Shown: piece after piece, positions 15,979 to 24,768 of the stretch | Position numbering within the stretch: the stretch's first letter is position 1 | Layout of the letters: each line of letters starts with the position of its first letter | Source: Bacillota bacterium | Lineage (GTDB): Bacteria; Sysuimicrobiota; Sysuimicrobiia; Sysuimicrobiales; Segetimicrobiaceae | Length of the DNA: 36,684 bases | Direction: 5' to 3' | Assembly: GCA_021324975.1 (NCBI GenBank) | Contig: JAJPIA010000119.1 | Coordinates: forward strand, 1 to 36,684 | The notes under the pieces: generated by a model | Databases searched by the model: none | What the model was told of the DNA's origin: nothing | Seen by the model: only the letters and a program-made list of their open reading frames with translations | Program-made: the position numbers and the translations under genes

Positions 15979-17895
15979 CTACACCAGATCCCCGAGCTCG
16001 GCGGGCGGGGCGACCGGCGCCGCGTCCAAGCGCAGTCGCGCCCACACCTCGAACACGAGTAAGCTCCAGAGCCGGCGGCCGAAGTCCTGCCGGCCAGATT
16101 GGTGTTCGTCCAGCATCCACCGCACGAACCGGGGCGTCCACAACCCGCGCCGCTCCGCGATGCCGGCGAGCAGGATCCGGCGCACGTGCGCGCCGGCGGA
16201 GCCGCGCAGCCACCGGCCGATCGGCATGCTGAAGCCGTGCTTGCGCTGGCGCAGCAGCGGCGCCGGCACGAGATCCTGTACCGCGCGCTTGAACAGATAC
16301 TTGGACGTCAGGCCGCGGACCTTGAGGTCGTACGGCAGCGTCGCCGCGTACTCGACCAAGTGGTGATCCAGAAGCGGCGTGCGCGCCTCGAGCGAGTGTG
16401 CCATGCTCATCCGGTCCACCTTGAACAGGATGTCGTCCGGCAGGTAGGCGGATTGATCCGCATGTAGCATGCGCTCGCGGGCATCCTTGACCTCGGCCGT
16501 CGCCAGCAGCTCCCGGAGCGCGGCGGCTCCGTCATGTCCGTTGAGGCGCGCGCGCAGCGCATCACCGTACAGCGATGCGCGAAACGGGGCCGTGACCGTG
16601 GTGCGTCGGAGATACCCGTCTTCCATGGTGCCGGCGATGTCGCTCAGGCCCGTGCGCACACGCCCGGCCCAGCCCCGGGCGGGCACCGGGCGCGTGTCCG
16701 CCGCGACACGGGCAAGCGTGCGCCGGAGCGGCGAGGGCAGCCACGCGGAGGCGCGGCGGAGCTGGTCGCGCGTCGTCCACCCGTAACCGCCGAACAGCTC
16801 GTCGCCGCCATCGCCCGACAGGACGACCTTGACGTGTTGCCGCGCAAGCCGCGACACGGCGAACATCGGCACCGTGGAGTCGTCGGCCATGGGCTCGTCG
16901 AGGTACCAGGCGAGTTGCGGCAGGCGCAGGATCTCCCGATCGTCGAGCACGACCTCATGGTGGTCCGTGCCCCACCGGTCCGCCGCCTGCCGCGCGTACC
17001 CCAGTTCGTTGTACGCCGGGTCGTCGAACCCGATCGAGAAGGTCTTGACGCGCTGGGGCGTCGTGCGGCACATCAGCGCCGTCACCGCCGAGGAGTCGAG
17101 CCCGCCGCTGAGAAAGGCGCCGACCGGGACGTCACTGATCATCCACGCGCGCACGGCGTCCTCGAGTTGCGCTCGTAGGCCGTCGACCGCGTCGGCCTCC
17201 GTGGGCCGCCCGTCGCTCTCGTAGCTGGCGGCCCAGTAGCGATGGAGCCGGCTCCCGCCTCGGGTCCATTCCAGGACGTGGGCGGGCGGGAGTTTGCGGC
17301 ATCCATCCCAGATGGTGCGCGGGGCCGGAACGTAGCCCAGGGTGATGTACTCGTCGAGCGCGTGCAGGTCGAGATCGGGCGCCGACGGGAGTGCGAGGCG
17401 GAGACCGCTGAGTTCCGAGGCAAACGCCAGGCGGCCGCCGCTCTCATGATAGTAGAGCGGTTTGATGCCGAGGCGGTCGCGTGCCAGGATCAGGCGGCCA
17501 CGGGGGCCGTCCCAAATCGCGAGCGCGAACATCCCGCGCAGCGGCGCCGCGCAGTCGAGGCCATACTCCTCGTAGAGGTGCAGAATGACCTCGGTGTCGC
17601 TCGCCGTGGCAAAACGGTGTCCCCGGGCCGCGAGATCGCCGCGGAGCTCGCGATAATTGAAGATCTCGCCGTTCTGGACGACCCACACCGTGCCGTCCTC
17701 GTTGCCGATGGGCTGGTGCCCGCCCGCGAGGTCGATAATGCTGAGCCGGCGGCTGCCGAGCGCGGCGGACGCCCCCACGTACCACCCCTGGTCATCCGGC
17801 CCCCGGTGTACGAGGGCGTCCGTCATACGCCCCAGACACGATCGCTCGTGCTCCGTCAGCGCCCCGTTGGTCACGAGTCCGCAAATCCCGCACAT
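15979..17895 (-). CDS. asnB: Asparagine synthase-like glutamine amidotransferase
   Basis: Two-domain AsnB-family protein of 638 residues. After Met removal Cys2 (MCGICG) is the glutaminase nucleophile; HRGPDDQG (30-37) and NGEIFN (75-80) line the glutamine site. The synthase domain has FLSGGLDSS (261-269), the ATP pyrophosphatase loop, and SGDGGDELFGGY. Glutamine is hydrolysed and ammonia channelled to an adenylated carboxylate. In polysaccharide loci such proteins (WbpS is one known type) amidate uronic acids rather than making asparagine; with a nucleotide-sugar 6-dehydrogenase in the same run, sugar uronamide formation is a reasonable inference. ATG 17895 has GGGAG 7 nt upstream. Plain asparagine synthesis is the alternative. 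Confidence 0.95.
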   Translation of the reverse strand: MCGICGLVTNGALTEHERSCLGRMTDALVHRGPDDQGWYVGASAALGSRRLSIIDLAGGHQPIGNEDGTVWVVQNGEIFNYRELRGDLAARGHRFATASDTEVILHLYEEYGLDCAAPLRGMFALAIWDGPRGRLILARDRLGIKPLYYHESGGRLAFASELSGLRLALPSAPDLDLHALDEYITLGYVPAPRTIWDGCRKLPPAHVLEWTRGGSRLHRYWAASYESDGRPTEADAVDGLRAQLEDAVRAWMISDVPVGAFLSGGLDSSAVTALMCRTTPQRVKTFSIGFDDPAYNELGYARQAADRWGTDHHEVVLDDREILRLPQLAWYLDEPMADDSTVPMFAVSRLARQHVKVVLSGDGGDELFGGYGWTTRDQLRRASAWLPSPLRRTLARVAADTRPVPARGWAGRVRTGLSDIAGTMEDGYLRRTTVTAPFRASLYGDALRARLNGHDGAAALRELLATAEVKDARERMLHADQSAYLPDDILFKVDRMSMAHSLEARTPLLDHHLVEYAATLPYDLKVRGLTSKYLFKRAVQDLVPAPLLRQRKHGFSMPIGRWLRGSAGAHVRRILLAGIAERRGLWTPRFVRWMLDEHQSGRQDFGRRLWSLLVFEVWARLRLDAAPVAPPAELGDLV

Positions 17896-17922
17896 GCCGA
17901 TGCTCCCTCGCCGGTGTCCTCG

Positions 17923-19134
17923 CTATCCGACTTCCGTGAGCGCTCCCGGCGCCCCGCGGCCGTCGGCGAGCGAGGTGTGGAACGTCTCCAACCGGCGCGC
18001 GAGTACCCGCCAGTCGTAGTCACGAACCGCCCGCGCCCGGGCCGCCCGCCCGATCCGCATCCTCCGCCGCGCGTCGCGCAGCAGCGCCGTCGCTTCCTCG
18101 ACGAACTCCTCCGCGCCCCGCGCGATCACGATCTCCTCGCCGGGGACCGCGTCCAGCCCCTCCGCGGCGAGCGGGGACGCCAGGACCGTACGTTGCGCGG
18201 CCATGGCGGTGGCGATGCGCACCTTCGTCCCGGCACCCGCGCGCAACGGGAGTGCCACCGCCGCCGCGCGCGCAAGGTAGGGGCGCACGTCCGACACGCC
18301 TCCGGCGACCCTGACGCCCGGGAGGCCGGCCAGCCGCGCCACCGAGACCGGCGGCTGCGTCCCCACGATGGTGAGCCGCGCGTCTGCCACGCGCCGGCGC
18401 ACGCGGGGCAGGATCTCGCGCGCCAACCGGACCGCGGCGTCGACGTTCGCGGCGTCGAGATGGAACGACCCCAAAAACAGCAGCTCCGTATCGCCCGCGT
18501 CCTCGGCCGGCTGGAAAAACTCGGTGTCGACTCCGTTCGGGACGGTCGTCGTCCGCACGCGCGGTGCCCATGCGCGAATCTGCTCCGCATCGCGTTCGGA
18601 GACCGCGATGCAGGCATCGAACGCACGGATCGCGGCCGGCTCGTACCGGCGGAGCTTGAGCGAGTCGAACGCGTAGTACAGGCGCCGCGGTCCCCAGGGC
18701 ATGAGCCCGAGTTGCCGCGCCCTGGACTCCGTGGCGAGGCAGTGTTCCACCAGCGCGGTGGGCACCCCGTCGGGGACGGCGTCCCGAAGATGCGCGAGAC
18801 CGAGAAACTCGATCTGCGCCACATCGAACCGCCGCCCCCGCACGAGGCGGTGCACGCGCGAGAGCAGCGCATCCGCGGTCAGGCTGACCGACGCCGGCAG
18901 CGGCCCAAGCAGGCGGCGCGCATGCTCGTGCCACGGCCGGGAGGCCGGTGCTGGAAAGCCCTCCACGGCGGCGCAAAAGCTCAGGGCCGCGGACGCCTCG
19001 CGGCCGATCGGTTCGGGGCACAGTAGAACGACCTCGTGCCGGGCCGCCATGTGGCGGAGCAGCTCGTAGATGCGAATCGCTCCGCCGAAGTCGAGCGGAT
19101 AGGGCACAAACGGGGCCGCGACGAGCAGCCTCAC
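17923..19134 (-). CDS. Family 4 glycosyltransferase, altered donor motif
   Basis: GT-B-type protein of 403 residues resembling the TIGR03087/Stp1-like transferases found with exopolysaccharide loci: VRLLVAAPFVPYPLDFGGAI at the N-terminus, VPNGVDTEFFQP, LLFLGSFHLDAANVDA and PLRAGAGTKVRIATAMAAQ. In most relatives the last motif reads K-x-x-E-A-M-A-x-G-x-P; here the Glu is Thr, the Gly Gln and the Pro Thr, so donor binding may be altered. GTG 19134 overlaps the preceding stop as GTGA. Although exosortase-linked loci often carry such a gene, no exosortase is in this window. Confidence 0.88.
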   Translation of the reverse strand: MRLLVAAPFVPYPLDFGGAIRIYELLRHMAARHEVVLLCPEPIGREASAALSFCAAVEGFPAPASRPWHEHARRLLGPLPASVSLTADALLSRVHRLVRGRRFDVAQIEFLGLAHLRDAVPDGVPTALVEHCLATESRARQLGLMPWGPRRLYYAFDSLKLRRYEPAAIRAFDACIAVSERDAEQIRAWAPRVRTTTVPNGVDTEFFQPAEDAGDTELLFLGSFHLDAANVDAAVRLAREILPRVRRRVADARLTIVGTQPPVSVARLAGLPGVRVAGGVSDVRPYLARAAAVALPLRAGAGTKVRIATAMAAQRTVLASPLAAEGLDAVPGEEIVIARGAEEFVEEATALLRDARRRMRIGRAARARAVRDYDWRVLARRLETFHTSLADGRGAPGALTEVG

Positions 19135-20069
19135 GACGGCATCTTCCGTTCCGCGGGCGAGTGGACGCCGACACGGCCGGTCAGGCTCCAGCGGGCGAGC
19201 CGGAGAAACTCCGCGGTCTTGCCCCTGGCCGTTTCGAGGCCGAGCAGCGACGCCGGGCCCCACAGGGCCACCCGCGCGACGCTGTTGCACAGCACCAGCG
19301 TGTGGAACAAGATCAACCCGGCGCGCCCGTGGTGGAGGCGAAAGAGCAGCGCCTGCGACCGCATGTGATCCTCGTACTGTCGATCCGTGGCGTTGCCCCA
19401 CGATCGTCCGCCGAGGTGCACGATCCGGGCGTTGGCGACGGACACGATCTCGTACCCGGCGCGGCGGGCGCGCAGGCCCCAATCGATATCCACGCCGTAG
19501 ACCCAAAAGCGCTCGTCGAGGAGACCAACGGTCGCAAACGCCGCGCGGCGGATCATGAGCGCCGCGGAGCTGATCCAATCCACGGGACGGTCCGTTCGGT
19601 GATCCCACGCCCGGTAATCGTCCCACACCCCGGCGCGGAACAGCCACAGCGTGTTGCCGACCACGGTACGGAGGGGGAAGCGCCAGCACGACCGCTGAAT
19701 CGACCCGTCCGGGTTGAGGAGCGTCGGCCCGACCGCCGCCGCGCTGGTATAGCGGTCCAGGGCCGCGAGCAGCGCCGCCACCGCCCCCGGCCGCACGACG
19801 GTGTCGGCGTTGAGCAGGAATACCGCCTCCCCGGTCGCGGCGCGGATGCCGATGTTGTTGGCGCCGGCGTAGCCGCTCGGAGCGTCCGCGCGGATGAGCG
19901 TGACGTCCGGGAACCCCGCCGCGACGAACTCGGCCGTGCCGTCGGCCGAGGCATCGTCGACGACGATGACCTCGTAGGACACGCCCGCGCTCCGCAGGTC
20001 CGCGAGCAGCGAGTGGAGGCACGGCCCGACGACCGCGCGCGCGTTGGCCGTGGTGATGACCACTGACAC
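19131..20069 (-). CDS. Family 2 glycosyltransferase, rhamnosyltransferase-like
   Basis: GT-A protein of 312 residues. VIVVDDASADGT (about 34-45), GANNIGIRAATGE, and FLLNADT (84-90) match the WbbL/rhamnosyltransferase-like branch of GT2, as does the later ERFWVYGVDIDWGLRARRAG. A rhamnose or similar deoxysugar donor is possible but the genes for dTDP-rhamnose are not here. GTG 20069 follows the nucleotidyltransferase stop by 11 nt. A hydrophobic stretch near 255-275 may contact the membrane. Its stop overlaps the next GT4 gene by GTGA. Confidence 0.92.
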   Translation of the reverse strand: MSVVITTANARAVVGPCLHSLLADLRSAGVSYEVIVVDDASADGTAEFVAAGFPDVTLIRADAPSGYAGANNIGIRAATGEAVFLLNADTVVRPGAVAALLAALDRYTSAAAVGPTLLNPDGSIQRSCWRFPLRTVVGNTLWLFRAGVWDDYRAWDHRTDRPVDWISSAALMIRRAAFATVGLLDERFWVYGVDIDWGLRARRAGYEIVSVANARIVHLGGRSWGNATDRQYEDHMRSQALLFRLHHGRAGLILFHTLVLCNSVARVALWGPASLLGLETARGKTAEFLRLARWSLTGRVGVHSPAERKMPS

Positions 20070-20080
20070 GCGGGGCGGAG

Positions 20081-20863
20081 TCAGCGGAGCACCTCCGCGA
20101 TCTTCGCCTGGGCCTCCAGGATCTCATCGTACGTGCCGATGTCGACGTAGAAGCCCTCGGGGAACGCATGCCCGCGGACGTGGTAACCGCGCGCCAGCGC
20201 CTCGTCGATCGCGTCGCCAAGGACCGGCTCGCGCGCGCGGAGCTCGGCGGGACGGGCGCTCACTTCGTGGATGAGCTCGGTGAACGACGGCTCCCACACG
20301 GCCATGCCCCACATGTGCCGGAGGGCCGTTTCCCGGGGCTTGTCGACGTGCGCGACAATGCGGCCGGCCGCATCCATGTCGACCATGCCGAACTTCCATG
20401 GACGCGCCGTCTCGAACAGCCCGAGCGTGAGATCGGCGCCGCCCTGGCGGTGGGCGTGCAGGAGCCGTTCGAACGCGTCCGGGGGATGCGTGATCGTGTC
20501 CGGCATCCCGAACAGGAGGCGCGCGTCCCGGGTCCAGGGGTACGCGAGGTCGATCGCATGCATCATTCCCAGCGGCTCGTCTTGATAGAGGTATGAGAGG
20601 TGGAGGCCGACGCGATCGCCGCCGGCGTAATAGCGCAGTAGATCGTACTTGTGCTCGCCGACGATCATGAGCACGTGACGAACGCCGGCCTGCGCCATGC
20701 TCTCCAGGACATACTGGCTGACGACTTTGGGACGCCGGTGCACTTCGCCGTTGATCTGATACGGCTGCCAGCCGACCGGGAACAGTTCTTTCGGTCCGGG
20801 ATATGGCGCCAGGCGCGTTCCGCGGCCCCCAGCCGGTACGATCCCCATCATCCGCTCGGTCAT
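20081..20863 (-). CDS. RmlA/GalU-like sugar-1-phosphate nucleotidyltransferase
   Basis: Forms an NDP-sugar from a sugar-1-phosphate. PAGGRGTRLAPYPGPKELFP (10-29) is the nucleotide-binding signature, with the catalytic Lys in PKELFP. FGMPDTITHPPDAF carries the metal-binding Asp where RmlA has GDN. GLFETARPWKFGMV and VDKPRE follow as in the family, and FPEGFYVDIGTYDEIL closes it. The protein has 260 residues, short of GalU or GlmU, and lacks an acyltransferase domain. Nucleotide and sugar choice cannot be assigned. ATG 20863 overlaps the GT4 stop as ATGA. Confidence 0.88.
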   Translation of the reverse strand: MTERMMGIVPAGGRGTRLAPYPGPKELFPVGWQPYQINGEVHRRPKVVSQYVLESMAQAGVRHVLMIVGEHKYDLLRYYAGGDRVGLHLSYLYQDEPLGMMHAIDLAYPWTRDARLLFGMPDTITHPPDAFERLLHAHRQGGADLTLGLFETARPWKFGMVDMDAAGRIVAHVDKPRETALRHMWGMAVWEPSFTELIHEVSARPAELRAREPVLGDAIDEALARGYHVRGHAFPEGFYVDIGTYDEILEAQAKIAEVLR

Positions 20864-22347
20864 GCCGTAGTTTCCTCTCGCGGGCCCGCCGGCGCGCTCC
20901 CCGCGCCGGCCAGCGGCGCGGCGGGGTCGGCTGGCGGGGCGGCCGCCTGACGGCGGCGGTGCACGACATCGTTGTAGGCCGCCAGCACGGTCTCCACGTG
21001 GTCCCCCATGCGGGGCGGGATGCCTACCGCGGAGGACAGCTGTGCGATCAGTTCCGGATGGTCCACCACGCGGAGGATCCGCTCGCGCAGCGCGCCGGCG
21101 TCGCCCGGCGGAAACAGCAAGCCGTTCTGGCCGTCCCGCACGTACTCGGCGATCGCGCCGTGCGCGGCGCCGATGATCGGGATCCCGGCAGCCTGGGCCT
21201 CCAGGCCGACGAGACCCAGGGTCTCGGTCATGATCGAGGGGAACACCGCGACGTCGATGGCGTCGAGGTGCCGGATCAGGTCCTGCCGTGTGTAGCGGCC
21301 CGCGAAGTACAGGCCGGGATGATGGCCGCTCAAGGCCGCGAGGTGGGCGCGGTCTTCCGCCGCGACGACGCCGTAGAACGTGAACCGCGCGCGCTCCGCC
21401 GGCACGGCCCGGGCCGCCTCGGCGAGCAGGTGGGCTCCTTTCCAGGGCGTCACGCGTCCCAGGAAACCGAACCGGATCGGGTACTGCGTGAACGTCCGGA
21501 GGCGTCGCCTCGCCAGCTCCGCGCTCTCGAGCGAGAGCGGCAGGACGTGAATGCGGTCCTCCGGATACCCGTGCAGGACATACATCGCTTTGGCCGATTG
21601 CGAGACCGTGAAGAGCCGGTCGGCCGCGAGCAGCGTTTCGCGCATCCGCATTTCCCGCTTTGCGTACGCCGTAGCGATGCGCGGGTCCGGGACACGATCA
21701 GGCATCGGCGGGTTCACGACGACGAACTGCGAACCGCTTCCGCCGCCCCGCCGCCGGTACAACGCACGCGCCCACCGCACGCCGTCACGCACGCCGCGGG
21801 GGAGCGACTCGTCCGCCCACCGGGCGAAGCGGCGCCCCACGGGAGCGGGCCTCGTCGCGCAATACGTCGCGCAGTTCCGTCCGCCGGCGGATCCGGAGCA
21901 CGGCGTGAGCCCCGGTCTCACGAGGAGAAACTGCCGGCAGAACGGCCAGAAGTCGTGCATGGTGACCACGACCGGGAGCCCGGCCTCCCGGGCCGTTTGG
22001 ACGAGGCTTGCCGGGATCCCTGACAGATCGTGAACGTGGAGCACGGCGGGCCGGACCCGTCGCAGCGCCTCGGCAAGGAGCTCCTCCACTTCCATCCACG
22101 TGACGTCCGCGCGGAGGCGCTCCTCTTCGGTGCGCCCGGCCGCGGGGACGGCCACGACGCCCGTGAGCGTGTGACCCTGCCGGGACCAGCGCAGCCTGGG
22201 CCCCCTCCAGGCCGGATGGGGACTCACGTGCAGGTGTGCGATCTCGTGGCCCGCGCGGCCGAGTGCCGCCGCGAGGTCGCGCACGTAGGTCGCGACGCCG
22301 GTCAGCGCCTTGTGCGGATCTTCTCGCGTCACAAACAGGATGCGCAT
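20860..22347 (-). CDS. Family 4 glycosyltransferase, long form
   Basis: GT-B transferase of 495 residues, about 100 longer than many GT4 enzymes because of an insertion between the two Rossmann halves. MRILFVTREDPHKALTGVAT opens the N-terminal half; HVHDLSGIPASLV and TMHDFWPFCRQF are the acceptor-side motifs typical of this group. The insertion has CSGSAGGRNCATYCATRP, a Cys-rich patch like that in GT4 relatives with a possible metal site. FLGRVTPWKGAHLL and ETLGLVGLEAQAAGIPII (E-x7-E) form the donor half. The C-terminal 25 residues are Ala/Pro-rich. ATG 22347 begins one base after the preceding stop. Specificity unknown. Confidence 0.93.
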   Translation of the reverse strand: MRILFVTREDPHKALTGVATYVRDLAAALGRAGHEIAHLHVSPHPAWRGPRLRWSRQGHTLTGVVAVPAAGRTEEERLRADVTWMEVEELLAEALRRVRPAVLHVHDLSGIPASLVQTAREAGLPVVVTMHDFWPFCRQFLLVRPGLTPCSGSAGGRNCATYCATRPAPVGRRFARWADESLPRGVRDGVRWARALYRRRGGGSGSQFVVVNPPMPDRVPDPRIATAYAKREMRMRETLLAADRLFTVSQSAKAMYVLHGYPEDRIHVLPLSLESAELARRRLRTFTQYPIRFGFLGRVTPWKGAHLLAEAARAVPAERARFTFYGVVAAEDRAHLAALSGHHPGLYFAGRYTRQDLIRHLDAIDVAVFPSIMTETLGLVGLEAQAAGIPIIGAAHGAIAEYVRDGQNGLLFPPGDAGALRERILRVVDHPELIAQLSSAVGIPPRMGDHVETVLAAYNDVVHRRRQAAAPPADPAAPLAGAGSAPAGPREETTA

Positions 22348-22348
22348 G

Positions 22349-23548
22349 CTACTCGGACGGCCGGCTCCATGCCGGACGTGCGCCGGCCCCCTGGGCGGTA
22401 CCCGCGCGCACAAGAGCCGCCGCCGCGGTGGCCGGATGGACCAGCAGCGCGCGCGCCAGGCTCGACATCATGAGCGGGCGCCGCCCCGCGGCGTTCTGCA
22501 GTGCGGCCGCGGCGACCCAGAGCGCGCTCCAGGCACGGCGCCTGCGCCTCGCCACCTCGGGCGGCAGGTTGGGCATCTGCAACAGCTTCGTCAGCACGTC
22601 CGTGAGGAGCGCGATCGCGCGATCGCTTCGTGCGGCCGGGTGCCGCTCGGAGCGGGCGAGCGGCAGGGCACGCTCGGCGAAATCCAGGTAGAAGCTCGGG
22701 CGAACAAGCACGCGCGGTTGGGTCCGGACGCCGTCCAGCAGCAACGCTAGCCCGTCGGACCACTGGCCCGCCTGAACGCACCGGGCCGCGACCGACACCG
22801 ATAATTGCCCGTACGCCCGGGCCCGGACGGCGCTACTCTGAAGTGCCCGCGGGAGACGGGGATCGGCAAACGCCCGGTCGAGGACGATCCGGCCCTCCCG
22901 CACGAGGCGGGTGAAGTTGCGCGTCAGATTGTGCCCGTGGATGCGGTAGCGGACCAGCGCCTCGGGTACGCAGCCGAACCGCTCGCCGGACAGCGCCACA
23001 CGCAGAAAAAGATCCCAGTCGGGGCACGTTCGAAGCGTCGTGTCGAAGATGCCGGCGCGGTCGAAGCAGGCGCGCCGCAGCGCGATCATCGATTGCCCGA
23101 TGAAGAGTCCGCAGAGCAGCGGCTCCAGGACGTCGCCACGCGGTGGAGGCACGAAGGCCTCCCCCAGCGGGGCTCCCGCTTCGTCGATTCCCGCGTATCC
23201 GTGGTAGACGGCGCCGATGGCGCGGTCGTCCTCGAACGCGCGCACCACGCGTTCGAGGCGCCACGGCACCCACACGTCGTCCGCGTCGAGGAATGTCACA
23301 TAAGCGCCCCGCGCGCGACGGATTCCCGCGTTCAGCGCGGCGGCGACGCCGCCGTTGGCCTGGCTGAGGAGCGTGACCCGGGGTGCGAAGCCAAGAACGC
23401 GCTCTCGGGTGTCGTCTGTCGACCCGTCGTCGACGACGATCATCTCGAAGTCCTGGTATGTTTGGGCCACGATGCTGGTGAGCGTCTCCTCCACGAAGCG
23501 CCCCGCATTGTAGGCCGCGGTGATCACGCTGACGGTCGGCGCAATCAT
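22349..23548 (-). CDS. Family 2 glycosyltransferase, paralogue of its neighbour
   Basis: GT-A transferase of 399 residues: VSVITAAYNAGRF, VVDDGSTDDTRERV (38-51), NGGVAAALNAGIRRARG and FLDADDVW (87-94), then CPDWDLFLRVALSG at the acceptor site. Its C-terminal 170 residues (GQWSDGLALL, ALLTDVLTKLL, RRRAWSALWVAAAAL) line up with the next gene upstream and with the GT2 at 5.9 kb. ATG 23548 and the preceding TGA share one base (TGATG), showing strong coupling. Adjacent position and shared extra domain indicate tandem duplication followed by divergence. Donor unknown. Confidence 0.92.
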   Translation of the reverse strand: MIAPTVSVITAAYNAGRFVEETLTSIVAQTYQDFEMIVVDDGSTDDTRERVLGFAPRVTLLSQANGGVAAALNAGIRRARGAYVTFLDADDVWVPWRLERVVRAFEDDRAIGAVYHGYAGIDEAGAPLGEAFVPPPRGDVLEPLLCGLFIGQSMIALRRACFDRAGIFDTTLRTCPDWDLFLRVALSGERFGCVPEALVRYRIHGHNLTRNFTRLVREGRIVLDRAFADPRLPRALQSSAVRARAYGQLSVSVAARCVQAGQWSDGLALLLDGVRTQPRVLVRPSFYLDFAERALPLARSERHPAARSDRAIALLTDVLTKLLQMPNLPPEVARRRRRAWSALWVAAAALQNAAGRRPLMMSSLARALLVHPATAAAALVRAGTAQGAGARPAWSRPSE

Positions 23549-24768
23549 CAGGTGCGCTCCGTGGCCGCGGCGCGGACGGGCCGCCACAAGCACGGGATGG
23601 ACATCCACCGCCCGGTTCCTGCGCGGGCCAGCGCCGCCGCCACGGTCAGCGGATCCGTAACAAACGCCCGCCCCGAGGTCGCGGTAGCCACGGAGTACCG
23701 GCGCGCCAGCGCCTGGACGACCGCGATGGTCATCCACAAGGCGCTCCAGGCCGGCCGCTTTTGCCGCGCCAGTTCCACCGGAAGACCAGACGACCGGAAC
23801 ACGCCGTCGAGCACGTTCGTCAGCAGCGCCGTCGCCTGATCCGCGTGCCGCGCCAGCGCCGGCCACGTCTGGTCCGCCAGCGGCAGGGTCCGTAGCGCCA
23901 GGTCCAGATACGAGCTGGGATGTGACAGCATGCGCGGATCCAGCCGCGCCGCCTCGAGAAACAGCTCGACACCGTCCGGCCAGAGGCCGGCCCGGAGACA
24001 CCGTCCCGCCTGGAAGATGGCATGCGTCTTGTACGCCGCGATGCGGAAGCGCTGAGTCAGGAGGCGCGCGGGCAGCCGAGGATCGGCAAAGGTCCGGTCC
24101 AAAACGATCCGGCCGAACACGGCGGTGCGGGCCAGATCCCGGGTCGTGTTCATGCGATGCGCGCGGCACCGTACGAGAACCTCCGGGACGCGCCGGATCG
24201 GCAGACCCGCCAGCGCGATGCGCAGGAAGAGATCCCAATCCTCCCCGAGCTTGAGATCTGGATCGAATCCGCCGACGCGGTTCAGGCATGCCCGTGGGAT
24301 CATGACCATGGGCGGCCCGAAAAAGCACCCCAGGAGCAGCGGCTGCAGCACGTCGCCGTCGTGCGCGGGGATGACCGGTTGCCCCACGACGGCGCCGGTC
24401 TCTTCCATCGCCACGTACCCGTGGTACGCCGCGCCCGCGTCCGCGCTACGCTCCAACGCCTCGACGAGGCGCGCCACCTTGTTTGGAAGCCAGACGTCGT
24501 CGGCATCGAGAAACGCGAGATACGTGCCGTGGCTGTACCGGATGCCGGTGTTCCTGGCGACGGCGGCGCCGGAGTTCGCTTGGGGGATGAGCGTGACGCG
24601 CCCGCCGAACGCCGCGACGCGCTCGCGCGTGTCGTCGGTCGACCCGTCGTCGACGACGATGACCTCCAGGTTGGAGTAGGTCTGGCCCAGAACGCTCTGC
24701 AGCGCCTCCGTGATGAACGGGCCGGCGTTGTACGCTGGGATCACGACGCTGACGAGCGCCCGGGTCAC
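23548..24768 (-). CDS. Family 2 glycosyltransferase, paralogue of its neighbour
   Basis: GT-A transferase of 406 residues with VSVVIPAYNAGPF, VVDDGSTDDTRERV (38-51), SGAAVARNTGIRYSHG, FLDADDVW (87-94) and GEDWDLFLRIALAG. The C-terminal region has GLWPDGVELFLEAARLDPR, then TALLTNVLDGVF and PAWSALWMTIAVVQAL, matching the two related proteins. GTG 24768 overlaps the Wzt stop as GTGA. The catalytic residues are intact. The C-terminal helices may bind a partner or the membrane; no known domain is recognised there. Confidence 0.93.
   Translation of the reverse strand: MTRALVSVVIPAYNAGPFITEALQSVLGQTYSNLEVIVVDDGSTDDTRERVAAFGGRVTLIPQANSGAAVARNTGIRYSHGTYLAFLDADDVWLPNKVARLVEALERSADAGAAYHGYVAMEETGAVVGQPVIPAHDGDVLQPLLLGCFFGPPMVMIPRACLNRVGGFDPDLKLGEDWDLFLRIALAGLPIRRVPEVLVRCRAHRMNTTRDLARTAVFGRIVLDRTFADPRLPARLLTQRFRIAAYKTHAIFQAGRCLRAGLWPDGVELFLEAARLDPRMLSHPSSYLDLALRTLPLADQTWPALARHADQATALLTNVLDGVFRSSGLPVELARQKRPAWSALWMTIAVVQALARRYSVATATSGRAFVTDPLTVAAALARAGTGRWMSIPCLWRPVRAAATERT

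Noticed and set aside
17242-19026. Plus-strand open frame of 594 codons opposite the AsnB-like and GT4 genes
   Set aside because: It is antisense to two well-supported genes and its translation is Arg/Pro-rich without motifs.
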